NCBI GenBank assembly: GCA_016795245.1
Contig: JAEUIA010000089.1
Span: 1 to 47,774, forward strand
DNA: 47,774 bases
Direction of reading: 5' to 3'
From: Planctomycetota bacterium
GTDB lineage: Bacteria > Planctomycetota > UBA1135 > GCA-002686595
In this document: in pieces, positions 1 to 8,074 of the stretch
How the letters are laid out: each line of letters opens with the position of its first letter
How positions within the stretch are numbered: the first letter of the stretch is position 1
Translations under genes and position numbers: made by a program
Notes under the pieces: model-generated
Told to the model about the DNA's origin: nothing
What the model saw: only the letters and a program-made list of their open reading frames with translations
The model's database searches: none

Positions 1-29
1 TCACGCGCCGAAGCCACGGCAGTGAGAAC

Positions 30-117
30 GGCGGAGTGGAGCCTGACTCCGTCCCCTCGGCGAAGTGTGATGAAAGTGCTCTGGCACCGTATTCAACAGA
101 TCGGCGGAGTGGAGCCT
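30..117 (+). repeat. Partial copy of the dispersed inverted-repeat element
   Basis: Bases 60-117 match 34157-34214, the right arm of the large palindrome near 34 kb, with two mismatches. The 15-mer GGCGGAGTGGAGCCT occurs here twice (30-44 and 103-117) and again in the 34 kb element. The copy lies just past the 3' end of the M3 peptidase gene. The matching left arm, if it exists, would lie outside the window. The match is seen directly; calling it a mobile repeat is inference. Confidence 0.75.
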
Positions 118-157
118 CGCACCGTGACGTCGCGCTCGAAGCCTCCGGCGCAGGACG

Positions 158-2065
158 CTAGCCGGTCGATTCGAGCCGGCGAATCCACTGCGCGAAGGCG
201 CGTTCGAAGGGTTCGAATCCGGCTGCACCCAGTTCGGCGATCGTCTCGCGTCCGTGCACGACGCGGAGCTTCGCGCCCAGATCGATCGCAACATCCGCGC
301 GCGGTTTCAGCGCCGCACGTTGCAGGTCGGCCCGGGCTTCGCTCAGCGCTTCCGCCACGCTGCGGTTGGCGTCGCCCGCCATCGCGCGCGCGGTGAGCGG
401 CGCGCCGGTCAGGTTCTCGACGAAATCGAAGAAGGTCAGCGCGTTGCCTTGGCGCCAGTAATGTTCCCGCAGATCCGGGCCGATGCGCGGATTGTCGACC
501 AGGTAGCCGTCGCGCGCACGGAAGAAGGCGCGCGTCTGCTGCACCGCCATCTCCGCCAGGACGTAGCCGTGGTAGTACGCGCTGCTCTCACCCGACAATA
601 GGTGCGGGACCGCCAGTGTCGGACGCGGTGAACCGCCGTCCAGGAACAAGAGGCGCTCTTCGACGGCACGCAATTCCCTCAACACGCGCTCGGCGGTCAA
701 TTCGCTGTCCGGGATCTCGTACAGCGCGCGCTCGGCGTAGCACACCGCGCACATCGCGCGGATGTTCCATGCGGCGAGCGGTTGCGCGATCTCGATCCCC
801 TTCAAGATCAGCTCGTGCGGCATCGGTTCGCCGTCCAGAGTGTGGGCGTAGCGCGCCTGCCAGTCCGGATCGCCGAGCAGGCTGTCGAGGAACATGCTCT
901 GCGTCTCCGCCATCGCGACCGAAGAGGGCGCGAACTCCTGCGCGAAACAGGGCGCGGGCATGTCGATGTTGGCGAAGTGCGCCGCGTGTCCACCTTCGTG
1001 GAACAGCGTCTCGGTTGCACGGCGCCCGACGCCGACCTGGCCTGGGATCGCGTTCGCGGTGAATTGGATGCGCGCCGGGCGCCAGCGCCCGTCTTCGCGC
1101 CACGCCGGCACCGGGCCGTGCATGAAGCCGTTCTCGTACTTGCCCTTGCGATCGACGAGATCGAGCACCAGTTCGGCGTCGTTGTAGAAGATCCCGAGCG
1201 CAGCAAACGACCGCGCCCAGCGATCGAGCGCGCGCGCGAACGGAAAATACGGGTCTTGTTCCTTGGTCAAGTCGCCGGCGACGACGAAGCGCAGATTCCA
1301 CGGCTTGACCGCGTCCGCGCCGCGCTGCGCCAGCAAGTCGTCGATCGACTTGCGCGCCGTTGCGCGGGTCTGCGCCTCGAGGTCGTCCAGCCGTTCGAAG
1401 ATCTCGGCCTTCGAAATCCCTTCGACCCGGCGCACCTTCCAGTCGTAGTAATCCTCGGCGCCGAGCATGCGACCCAGGCGATTGCGCAGGCGCACGACCT
1501 CCAGGAATCCGTTCTGGAGCACGTAGGGCTCGATGCGGCGCAACCCGTCCCAAGCCGAACGCCGCACGGCTTCGTGGCTGGAAGTCGACATCAGGGCGCC
1601 GAGCTTCGTCATGCCGCATTCGACGACGGTGCCGTTCTCGTCGGTGTAGTCGAGTTGCAATTTGCCGCGCGCGAGCGCGAGCGCGCCCTCGGCCGCGACG
1701 ATCTCGTCGGCGAGCGCGCGTGCCTCGGCCGAGTCGATGACGTGTGCTTCGAAGGTCGCGAGCCAGCCGCTCAACGCGGTCAGGTCCTCGCCCGAAGGCT
1801 TGCCGGATTCCTCGGCACCGTCGAGGGTCGCTTCGGCGCGTGCGATCTCGTCGCGGACGCTCGCGAGGCGTGCCGGATCGCGCAGGAACTCCGACAACTC
1901 GATTTCGAGCCGATCGAGTTCCGCGCGCGCCGCGGCCGGGTCGGCCGCGTTGCCCATGTACGCCTTCCAGAAGGCGTCTTCCTTCTGCGTGTGCAGTCGT
2001 TCGTAGTCGTGGTTCAGCTTGGCTACGAAGTCGTGCGTGGTCGCGCGGGTCATGGTGTCCTTCAT
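158..2065 (-). CDS. M3-family oligoendopeptidase-like zinc metallopeptidase
   Basis: This 635-residue protein is probably a cytoplasmic oligopeptidase of family M3 that cleaves short peptides. The zinc-binding HEGGH is at residues 356-360, inside ETLFHEGGHAAHF, and the fold around it is alpha-helical as in M3. The N-terminal 200 residues are helical and charged, and there is no signal peptide. The start chosen is the ATG at 2065. It overlaps the stop of the upstream PLP-enzyme gene as ATGA, which implies translational coupling. An in-frame extension upstream exists but would run deep into that neighbour. The length is close to the usual 550-700 residues. Substrate and exact subfamily cannot be read from the sequence. 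Confidence 0.88.
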   Translation of the reverse strand: MKDTMTRATTHDFVAKLNHDYERLHTQKEDAFWKAYMGNAADPAAARAELDRLEIELSEFLRDPARLASVRDEIARAEATLDGAEESGKPSGEDLTALSGWLATFEAHVIDSAEARALADEIVAAEGALALARGKLQLDYTDENGTVVECGMTKLGALMSTSSHEAVRRSAWDGLRRIEPYVLQNGFLEVVRLRNRLGRMLGAEDYYDWKVRRVEGISKAEIFERLDDLEAQTRATARKSIDDLLAQRGADAVKPWNLRFVVAGDLTKEQDPYFPFARALDRWARSFAALGIFYNDAELVLDLVDRKGKYENGFMHGPVPAWREDGRWRPARIQFTANAIPGQVGVGRRATETLFHEGGHAAHFANIDMPAPCFAQEFAPSSVAMAETQSMFLDSLLGDPDWQARYAHTLDGEPMPHELILKGIEIAQPLAAWNIRAMCAVCYAERALYEIPDSELTAERVLRELRAVEERLLFLDGGSPRPTLAVPHLLSGESSAYYHGYVLAEMAVQQTRAFFRARDGYLVDNPRIGPDLREHYWRQGNALTFFDFVENLTGAPLTARAMAGDANRSVAEALSEARADLQRAALKPRADVAIDLGAKLRVVHGRETIAELGAAGFEPFERAFAQWIRRLESTG

Positions 2066-3273
2066 GCTGTGGCCGATCTCTCCAAGGCGCGGTCGAAGTC
2101 TTCGATCAAATCGCGTGCGTCCTCGATGCCGACGGAGACACGCACGAACCCGTCGGCGATGCCGGCGGCTTGACGCTCGGCGGGCGAGAGGCGCGCGTGC
2201 GAGGTGTTGAACGGCAGCGACACGAGCGTCTCCACGCCGCCCAGGCTGGAGGCTTCGAGGGCCAGCTCCAGCGCGCGTATGCAACGCAGCGCGGCCGCGT
2301 CGCCGCCCGCGACCACGAACGAGAGCATGCCACCGAAACCCGACAGCAGTTCGCGTCCGATCTCGTGCGAGCGATGTGCGGCCAATCCTGGGTACAAGAC
2401 GCTCTTCACCCGCGGATGGCGCGAGAGGTGTTCCGCCAATGCCGCCGCGTTTTCGATGTGCGCGCGCATGCGCAACGGCAGCGTCTTGAGGCCGCGATCG
2501 AGCAGAAACGCGGCGTGCGGATCCATGCAACCACCCGCGAGTTGCATCCAGCGGTAGACGGACTGCATGCGCGCGTTCGATCCGGCGACGACGCCGCCGA
2601 TGAGGTCTGAATGCCCGCCCATGTACTTCGTCGCCGAATGCAAGACGAGGTCGGCGCCGAGCGCGAGCGGACGCTGCAGGATCGGCGTGGCGAACGTCGC
2701 ATCGACGATCAGCGCTGCTTTGGCTGCGCGGGCATGGCGTGCCACGACGCGCAGGTCGCACACGGTCAGGGTCGGATTCGAGATGCTCTCGGCGTAGACG
2801 ACGGCGGGCCTTGAATCGACGATCGCGCGCTCCAACTCGCCCGCGTTCGACATGTCGACGAAGCGCGTCTCGATCCCGAGCGGCTTCAGCAGGTTCGCGA
2901 ACAGATCCCACGCGGAGCCGTAGATTTCACGCGGCGCCACGATGACCGACCCGTGCTTCACGCAACTCATCACGGCGGCGTGGATCGCGGCCATCCCCGA
3001 AGCGAAGACCAGCGCGCGCTCAGCCCCTTCGAGGCGTGCGATGCGATCCTGCACGACGTCCAGCGACGGATTCTTGATACGTGTGTAGATCAGCGCTTCG
3101 TCCGCGCGGCCCGAAAGCATGCGCGCGTAGGCCTCGTCATCGAGCAGAAAGGTCGTGCTGCTCACGATCGGCGCCACGACCGCGGGGTTCTCGGCCGTGG
3201 CGCGGTAGCCGCCGTGAACGCAGACCGTGGCCGGCTTGTGCTGCTTCGAATCCGGTGCCTGGTCGCTTGCCAT
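2062..3273 (-). CDS. Cys/Met metabolism PLP-dependent enzyme (cystathionine gamma-synthase / beta-lyase-like)
   Basis: This is a 403-residue fold-type I PLP enzyme of transsulfuration. The PLP lysine is K216 in HSATKYMGGHSD. Other family signatures are YTRIKNPS, the ALVFASGMAA stretch and the C-terminal SLGGVETL. It could be cystathionine gamma-synthase, cystathionine lyase, methionine gamma-lyase or O-acetylhomoserine sulfhydrylase, and sequence alone does not separate these. The ATG at 3273 was chosen because the protein then begins just before the conserved N-terminal region and a TACCAT box sits 6 nt upstream. In-frame starts up to 3345 exist. It forms a two-gene operon with the downstream M3 peptidase (4-nt overlap). 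Confidence 0.9.
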   Translation of the reverse strand: MASDQAPDSKQHKPATVCVHGGYRATAENPAVVAPIVSSTTFLLDDEAYARMLSGRADEALIYTRIKNPSLDVVQDRIARLEGAERALVFASGMAAIHAAVMSCVKHGSVIVAPREIYGSAWDLFANLLKPLGIETRFVDMSNAGELERAIVDSRPAVVYAESISNPTLTVCDLRVVARHARAAKAALIVDATFATPILQRPLALGADLVLHSATKYMGGHSDLIGGVVAGSNARMQSVYRWMQLAGGCMDPHAAFLLDRGLKTLPLRMRAHIENAAALAEHLSRHPRVKSVLYPGLAAHRSHEIGRELLSGFGGMLSFVVAGGDAAALRCIRALELALEASSLGGVETLVSLPFNTSHARLSPAERQAAGIADGFVRVSVGIEDARDLIEDFDRALERSATA

Positions 3274-3279
3274 GTCGCG

Positions 3280-3285
3280 ATGGTA
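3280..3285 (-). promoter_or_regulatory. Candidate -10 box (TACCAT) for a leaderless transcript
   Basis: On the minus strand TACCAT lies 6 nt before the ATG at 3273. It fits the TAnnnT-6/8 nt-start pattern seen at lgt, mqnC, mqnA and the 47131 gene. No convincing -35 is visible. Confidence 0.4.
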
Positions 3286-3392
3286 GCGCTCCCTCTGCCC
3301 GATCCAAGATCGCGTCGTTGCAGGATCGCGCATGAGTCGTAACACTTCATGCCTCGTTCGACCTCTCGCCCACAGCGGACCGATCCCCCCCC

Positions 3393-3875
3393 ATGCCCAT
3401 GCCCGCCACGCCGACGATCGATTTCTCCCAGCTCGATTTCACGAAGCCGGTCGCCACGAAGGCACAGATCTACACGCGACTGAAGCAAGCCGGACGCTTT
3501 GCGTTGTTGGACGGCGTGCTGCGCTTTGCGGAGGACGAGCGCATGTCGATCGGTTTCAAGGACATCAAGGCTGACGATTGGTGGTGCGCCGATCACGTGC
3601 CCGGCCGGCCGTTGTTTCCGGGCGTACTCATGATCGAAACGGCCGCGCAACTCGCGTCGTGGGACCACATGATGCGCCATCCCGAGCAAAAGGGCTTCAT
3701 CGGCTTCGGCGGCTTGAACGACACGCGCTTTCGCGGGCAAGTCGAGCCGGGTCACAAGCTCGTGTTCGTCGCGCGCGAGAACCGCGTGCGCAGCAAGATG
3801 TTCTTCTACGGCGTGCAAGGCTACGTCGATCAGAGTCTGGTGTTCGAAACCGAAGTCATCGGCGTCGTGATCTAG
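3393..3875 (+). CDS. FabZ-like 3-hydroxyacyl-ACP dehydratase, hotdog fold
   Basis: This 160-residue single hotdog domain is related to FabZ, which dehydrates 3-hydroxyacyl-ACP in fatty-acid synthesis. The catalytic pair is visible: H68 in DHVPGRPLFPG and E82 in MIETAAQ, with the same 14-residue spacing as in FabZ. A 35-residue N-terminal stretch precedes the domain. Isolated FabZ-like genes of this kind also act in polyunsaturated or special lipid pathways, so it need not be the housekeeping copy. It is divergent from the PLP-enzyme operon and followed 11 nt later by the M14 peptidase gene. No Shine-Dalgarno is evident before the ATG; the upstream sequence is a C-run. Confidence 0.85.
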   Translation: MPMPATPTIDFSQLDFTKPVATKAQIYTRLKQAGRFALLDGVLRFAEDERMSIGFKDIKADDWWCADHVPGRPLFPGVLMIETAAQLASWDHMMRHPEQKGFIGFGGLNDTRFRGQVEPGHKLVFVARENRVRSKMFFYGVQGYVDQSLVFETEVIGVVI

Positions 3876-3886
3876 AACCTGCCGTC

Positions 3887-5380
3887 GTGCGTGCGCCGCT
3901 GACCAGAGCCGAAGCCACGAACTGGAGCGAGACTTCGCGTCACGCCGACGTGATGCGCTTCATCGGCGAGCTGAGTGCCAAGAACGATGCACGGCTGCAC
4001 GTCACGAGCTTCGGTGCCAGCCCCGAAGGCCGCGAATTGCCGCTGCTCGTGCTGTCGGCGCGCGGCATCCACACGCCGGACGAAGCGCGCCGCAGCGGAC
4101 TGCCCATCGTGCTCGTGATCAACGGCATCCACGCCGGGGAGGTCGAGGGCAAGGAGGCGGGGTTGATGCTCGTGCGCGATCTACTCTCGAACGACCAGGA
4201 CGGATTGTTGGAGCGCATCGTGCTCGTGGTCGTGCCGCTCTTCAATCCGGACGGCAACGACCGCATCGATCCCGCGAATCGTGCGCTCAACTTAGACAAG
4301 TTCGAAGGCCAGATCGGCCCGAGCGGTGTCGGCACACGCGTGAACGCGAGCGGCATCAACTTGAATCGCGACTACATGCGGCAGGAAGCGGCCGAGATGC
4401 GCCTCTTGCAGTCGCAGGTGTGCCGCCCGTGGCGGCCGCACCTGACGATCGATTGCCACTCGACGAACGGGTCGGTGCACCGCTTTCAACTGACCTACGA
4501 TGTCCCGCACACGATCGAGTCGGGACGCGTCGAGCCGATTCTCTACATGCGCGAGATGTTGTTGCCGGCGGTGCAGGAGGCCGTGCGCCGCAACGCGGGC
4601 TTCGACACGTTCTGGTACGGCAACTTCGTCGAGGACGAAGGCGAAAAGGGCGAAGGTTGGAAGACCTACACGCACCATCCGCGCTTTGGCAGCAACTACC
4701 GCGGCCTTACGAATCGCCTGGACTTGCTGCTCGAAGCGTATTCGTACCAGAGCTTCGAGACGCGCGTCGCGGTGACCTACGCGTTCGTGCTCGAGACGCT
4801 GCGCTTCGCGCGCGATCACGGCGGCGAGATCGTGGAGCTGGTCGAGCGCTGCATCCTGCCGCCGCGCCGCATCGCCGTGCGTTCGACTCTGGAGCGCTTC
4901 GACGACCCGGTGCTGATCTTGACGCGCTCACCGCGCAAGCTCGACGGCGAACCGATCGCGGTCACGATCCCCCACATCGGCCGCTTCCTGGGCAGCGAAT
5001 TCGTCGAGCGGCCCTTCGGCTACGTCCTCACGCCGGCGGCGGCCGAGCACCTCGAGCGCCATGGGTTGGTCGTGAATCGACTCACCGAAGACGTGCGCGC
5101 CGAGATCGCGATCGCGCGTGTCGAGCGTGTCAAGGTCGACAGCAGCCGCGCCGTACTCGAAGCCGACGCCGAGCGCGAACTCGAAGTCACCTGGCGCCAC
5201 GACACGCGCACCATCCGCGCCGGCACGGCCATCGTCGCCACCGAACAACCTCTGGGCGCGATCGCCGTCTACCTGTGCGAGCCGCGCAGCGACGACGGAT
5301 TGGTGGCCTGCGGCGTCTTGCCCGAGCCGCGCGCTGGAGCGGATTTCCCGATCCAGCGCTTGATCGATGCGGTGACTTGA
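3887..5380 (+). CDS. M14-family zinc carboxypeptidase-like protein
   Basis: This 497-residue protein has a metallocarboxypeptidase domain. The zinc ligands are H82 and E85 in IHAGEVEGKE, then H191 in TIDCHSTNG, and the likely general base is E283 in LLEAYSYQS. The signatures PLFNPDGNDR and GINLNRDYMR are also typical. About 200 further residues after the catalytic domain form an uncharacterised C-terminal region. The GTG at 3887 was chosen because it lies just after the upstream stop and leaves the conserved N-terminal ETSRHADVM intact; the first ATG (3953) would cut the domain. No signal peptide follows from this start. It is likely co-transcribed with the FabZ-like gene, though the two functions look unrelated. 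Confidence 0.85.
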   Translation: MRAPLTRAEATNWSETSRHADVMRFIGELSAKNDARLHVTSFGASPEGRELPLLVLSARGIHTPDEARRSGLPIVLVINGIHAGEVEGKEAGLMLVRDLLSNDQDGLLERIVLVVVPLFNPDGNDRIDPANRALNLDKFEGQIGPSGVGTRVNASGINLNRDYMRQEAAEMRLLQSQVCRPWRPHLTIDCHSTNGSVHRFQLTYDVPHTIESGRVEPILYMREMLLPAVQEAVRRNAGFDTFWYGNFVEDEGEKGEGWKTYTHHPRFGSNYRGLTNRLDLLLEAYSYQSFETRVAVTYAFVLETLRFARDHGGEIVELVERCILPPRRIAVRSTLERFDDPVLILTRSPRKLDGEPIAVTIPHIGRFLGSEFVERPFGYVLTPAAAEHLERHGLVVNRLTEDVRAEIAIARVERVKVDSSRAVLEADAERELEVTWRHDTRTIRAGTAIVATEQPLGAIAVYLCEPRSDDGLVACGVLPEPRAGADFPIQRLIDAVT

Positions 5381-5412
5381 TTCGTCACACGCACGCGCAA
5401 GCACGGCGCCCT

Positions 5413-6078
5413 TCAGCGTCGTGCGCAAGCCTGCAAGTCGATCAGCCCGCCGCGCCTCCACCCGACACGCAACAGCCATGTCCGTGGAGCCGGAAGCGGC
5501 GCCACGCGAGCGAGCGCGCCGACGAGTGCGACTCTCCAACCGTCGAACCAGCGCCCCGACGAGCACGGGTCGACTCCGCCTGGGATGGATACACCGTGTT
5601 TCGCCGCGTTCCCAAGCACATACGCGATCGCGTTCCGCACTTCGCGCGGCGTGTGCAGAGCATGCGCGTGGTAGCGGTCGCCGAACACGCGCCCCACACG
5701 ACGCCACACTCGATTCAGACGCCGCGCGAGCCGCACGCACAACCCCTGCAAGCCGCGGGCGAGCGTGCATTGGTCACGAGCCTCGCACACGAGGTGCAGA
5801 TGGTTCGACAGCGCAGCGTAGTGCACGACGCGCAGTCCGGACCGCGAACCCGCTGCCAGCGCATCGAGCACGACGCGATGGTTGGCGCGCGTGCGCAGGT
5901 TCGGGAGCCCGGTCGCCAGACGCAATGTGACATGCACCGGCGTGTGCGCTGAGAGCTTCGATCGTCGTGCGTGCGTCACGCGTGAGCGCTCACCCGCACG
6001 CTTCCGCCCGGATCCCCTGCGCCGTCCGCCCCAGTTGGTGAATCCGAATTCGGCCTGCTTGCGATTCTTCGTAGTCAT
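5413..6078 (-). CDS. REP-associated tyrosine transposase (IS200-like Y1, HUH)
   Basis: This is a 221-residue HUH single-strand transposase. The metal-binding HLH is at residues 93-95 in YAALSNHLHLV, and the candidate nucleophile is Y153 in IAYVLGNAAKHG. The C-terminal TWLLRVGWRRGGLI motif is typical of this group. The ATG at 6078 has a GGA-type ribosome site (TAGGAACG) just before it. All key residues are present, so the gene looks intact, and no IS ends are visible around it. Such solitary domesticated Y1 transposases are known to be linked to REP palindromes. This window carries several dispersed hairpin repeats that it might mobilise, and an 18-bp repeat lies 60-80 nt upstream of its start. 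Confidence 0.88.
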   Translation of the reverse strand: MTTKNRKQAEFGFTNWGGRRRGSGRKRAGERSRVTHARRSKLSAHTPVHVTLRLATGLPNLRTRANHRVVLDALAAGSRSGLRVVHYAALSNHLHLVCEARDQCTLARGLQGLCVRLARRLNRVWRRVGRVFGDRYHAHALHTPREVRNAIAYVLGNAAKHGVSIPGGVDPCSSGRWFDGWRVALVGALARVAPLPAPRTWLLRVGWRRGGLIDLQACARR

Positions 6079-6138
6079 CGTTCCTACGGACGAACGAAGC
6101 GAGATTCGGTTGCGGATTGCGCAGGAATTCTCAGCCAA

Positions 6139-6156
6139 CTTGATTCGGCAGAGTTC
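6139..6156 (-). repeat. 18-bp dispersed repeat, copy 1
   Basis: On the minus strand it reads GAACTCTGCCGAATCAAG. It is identical to the copy at 7951-7968, shares 15 bp with 7737-7751, and matches 16 of 18 at 12870-12887. It lies upstream of the transposase gene, in the same orientation. Confidence 0.7.
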
Positions 6157-6273
6157 GGCTGATGCACGAGCGAGGTCGTGAAGCTGAGCGATCCGAATCG
6201 CATGTGGAACGAACTCCACGATCAAGCGTGTCGCGACTCAGGCGTACTGTGGTCGTGGCGCTGCCCACTGCGT

Positions 6274-7613
6274 TCAGCGAGGATTCTCGGTCGGCTTCTG
6301 CAACAACGAGATGGTCCGAATCGCTTCACCTTTGCGCCCGGAGACGAGGGTCAGCGTCATCGTCTTCACTCCCACGTACACGAAATCGGCGACCCCGTCC
6401 CCGTCGATGTCGTCCAGAGCGCAGGCATCCAAACCTTCCTGGCGCGTGGATGCGAGCTGGATCATGGGCCGTTCGTCGAGCGGGTAGACCTCGGCGTAGC
6501 CTTCGTCAAAGGCGAAGTCATTCTCGGCGGCACCGATGACGAGGGCGGTCGCGCACTTCGTCTTGGGGTCGAGGGCGAACTCCATGCTGGACCCGAAATC
6601 GTCGAGGTATCCCGGCATGCTGTGGGACCGCGCGAGTAGTTTCGAAGTCCAATCGGAAGTCGTGTGGATTCGGACTGTGCGGCTCGGGCAAGACACGGCC
6701 AACAGGGCACTGCCCTCCACGGTAGGGTGCTTCGCGGCAGCGATTGTCCAGCCGAACAACTCGCCGGTGTTGTCACTCTGGATGACGTGCAGGCAGAGCG
6801 CGGTTCTTCCGGAAAATACGAAGACAGCTCCTGTACCAGGCCACTTCTGATCTGGCTCCCAAGTCGGCCAGCCCAGCGGCGCCGAGACCGCGAAGTCGGC
6901 GTAGCCATCGCCGTCGATGTCGCCCAACGCGGCGAGCGCTGCACCGAACATGTCCACCCGGCCGCGCGCTGGTGAAGTCAGGATGTGGATGAGCGCACCG
7001 TCGACACCGGAGAGGACGCGCACGACTCCACGGCTGTGAGGGAACTCGGAGCGCACACCGACGACCATCTGCGATTCGACATCACCGACGAGGAGGTCAG
7101 GGACTCCGTCTCCATTGACGTCGCCTGCGCCCGCAACGCACTCGGCCGCTCGTGATCTGCCCCATGCGTTGTGGACCTCGAGCAGGGTCGATCCATCCTT
7201 GCCGGAAGCGACGCGGGAATAGCCGTTGGAGACGTAGACCGGGGAACGCTCTGCCCGTCCACATAGCCGTGCTGAGTGCTGCGCGTCCCGATTGCCCCCA
7301 CCACGAAATCGGGCAGCGCGTCTCCGTTCACGTCGCCGACCTCGGCGAACGAACCTCCGAAGCCGTCTCCCGCATGGGTGCCCTCGATCCTGAAAAGGAC
7401 CTTGCCCGTCTTGGACGAGATCGCCCAGACACACTCACGCGTGGCGCGGTCGCGATTGGCGACGAGCATGTCGCGCAGGCCATCACCGTCCAGGTCGGCG
7501 ATGGAAGCGATGCAGCTGCGCTTGCCGTCCACGGAATCGGCGTGGAGTGCGGGAGTGAGGAGGCAGGCGAGCGAGGTGGTCGCGAGAAGTCGCAGAGCCA
7601 GAAGGAGCGACAT
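6274..7613 (-). pseudogene. Secreted FG-GAP/integrin-alpha-like repeat protein with a frameshift
   Basis: The intact protein would be about 446 residues. It starts with a signal peptide (MSLLLALRLLATTSLACLL, ending near LHA) and carries at least five calcium-loop FG-GAP motifs of type DxDGDGxxD: IADLDGDGLRD, VGDVNGDALPD, AGDVNGDGVPD, LGDIDGDGYAD and LDDIDGDGVAD. The first two are in one frame and the last three in another. The frames meet at a run of four G (7241-7244, CCCC on the coding strand), where adding one C restores continuous sequence reading SVPPVYVSNGYSR. This is either a real one-base deletion or a homopolymer sequencing error. GGAG lies 8 nt before the ATG at 7613. It would be an exported, probably surface-associated beta-propeller of unknown role. 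Confidence 0.8.
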
Positions 7614-7736
7614 GGGCAGTTCTCCGTGTGATTCCGTGTAACCGGGGAGCAGGTGTGCGGGTGCGGTGGAAGTCTGCGATCCGCACGCACTCGGCTGGAC
7701 CGGAGAGTAAACGCAGGCGGCAGAGGCTTGCGCGAA

Positions 7737-7751
7737 CTTGATTCGGCAGAG
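7737..7751 (-). repeat. 18-bp dispersed repeat, copy 2 (15 bp conserved)
   Basis: The minus strand reads CTCTGCCGAATCAAG, followed by TTCGC, resembling the TTGGC that follows copy 1. It lies about 120 nt upstream of the FG-GAP gene start. Confidence 0.65.
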
Positions 7752-7950
7752 ATGCGGCGGATTGGACTGGACGCGTGGGTTGGTCGTCGTGCGACGTGGA
7801 CACGACTGCATCGGAGGCTGCCGCGCGAAAGCGTCAGGCGGGTACGTGCAGCAATCGCTAGGAGGCGCGCGGGCGGACGACTCGGGGATTGGAGCGGTTG
7901 ATCTGGGCGTGACGGGACCGTGCAGTTGGCGCGGGGCTGCCGCAGGAGCA

Positions 7951-7968
7951 CTTGATTCGGCAGAGTTC
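7951..7968 (-). repeat. 18-bp dispersed repeat, copy 3
   Basis: It is identical over all 18 bases to copy 1 at 6139-6156 and in the same orientation. Confidence 0.7.
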
Positions 7969-8046
7969 TTGGGGAGAGGACGGAAGAAGAAGCTAGGAGG
8001 ATCTGGGGCCGGGTGAGCGGTCAGGGACCACTCCCCTCCGTAGCCT

Positions 8047-8066
8047 GCCGCGCGAAAGCGCGCGGC
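8047..8066 (-). terminator. GC hairpin downstream of the Pus10-like gene
   Basis: This is a perfect 8-bp stem (GCCGCGCG on each strand) with a four-base loop, starting 9 nt past the stop of the minus-strand Pus10-like gene. There is no T-run, so it may only act as an RNA 3'-end stabiliser. Confidence 0.4.
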
Positions 8067-8074
8067 GGTCGTGA

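Larger units (their letters stand above)
7614..8074. other. Gene-free stretch rich in short repeats
   Basis: No coding region is supported in these 461 bases. The stretch holds two copies of the 18-bp dispersed repeat (7737-7751 and 7951-7968), both on the minus strand. A 16-bp direct repeat CTGCCGCGCGAAAGCG occurs at 7818-7833 and 8045-8060; only the second copy completes a perfect hairpin. It also contains the 5' region of the FG-GAP gene. Confidence 0.6.

Noticed and set aside
6274..7811. Two separate FG-GAP genes in different frames
   Set aside because: The second has no start or signal peptide, and the two parts join at a homopolymer to make one normal protein.
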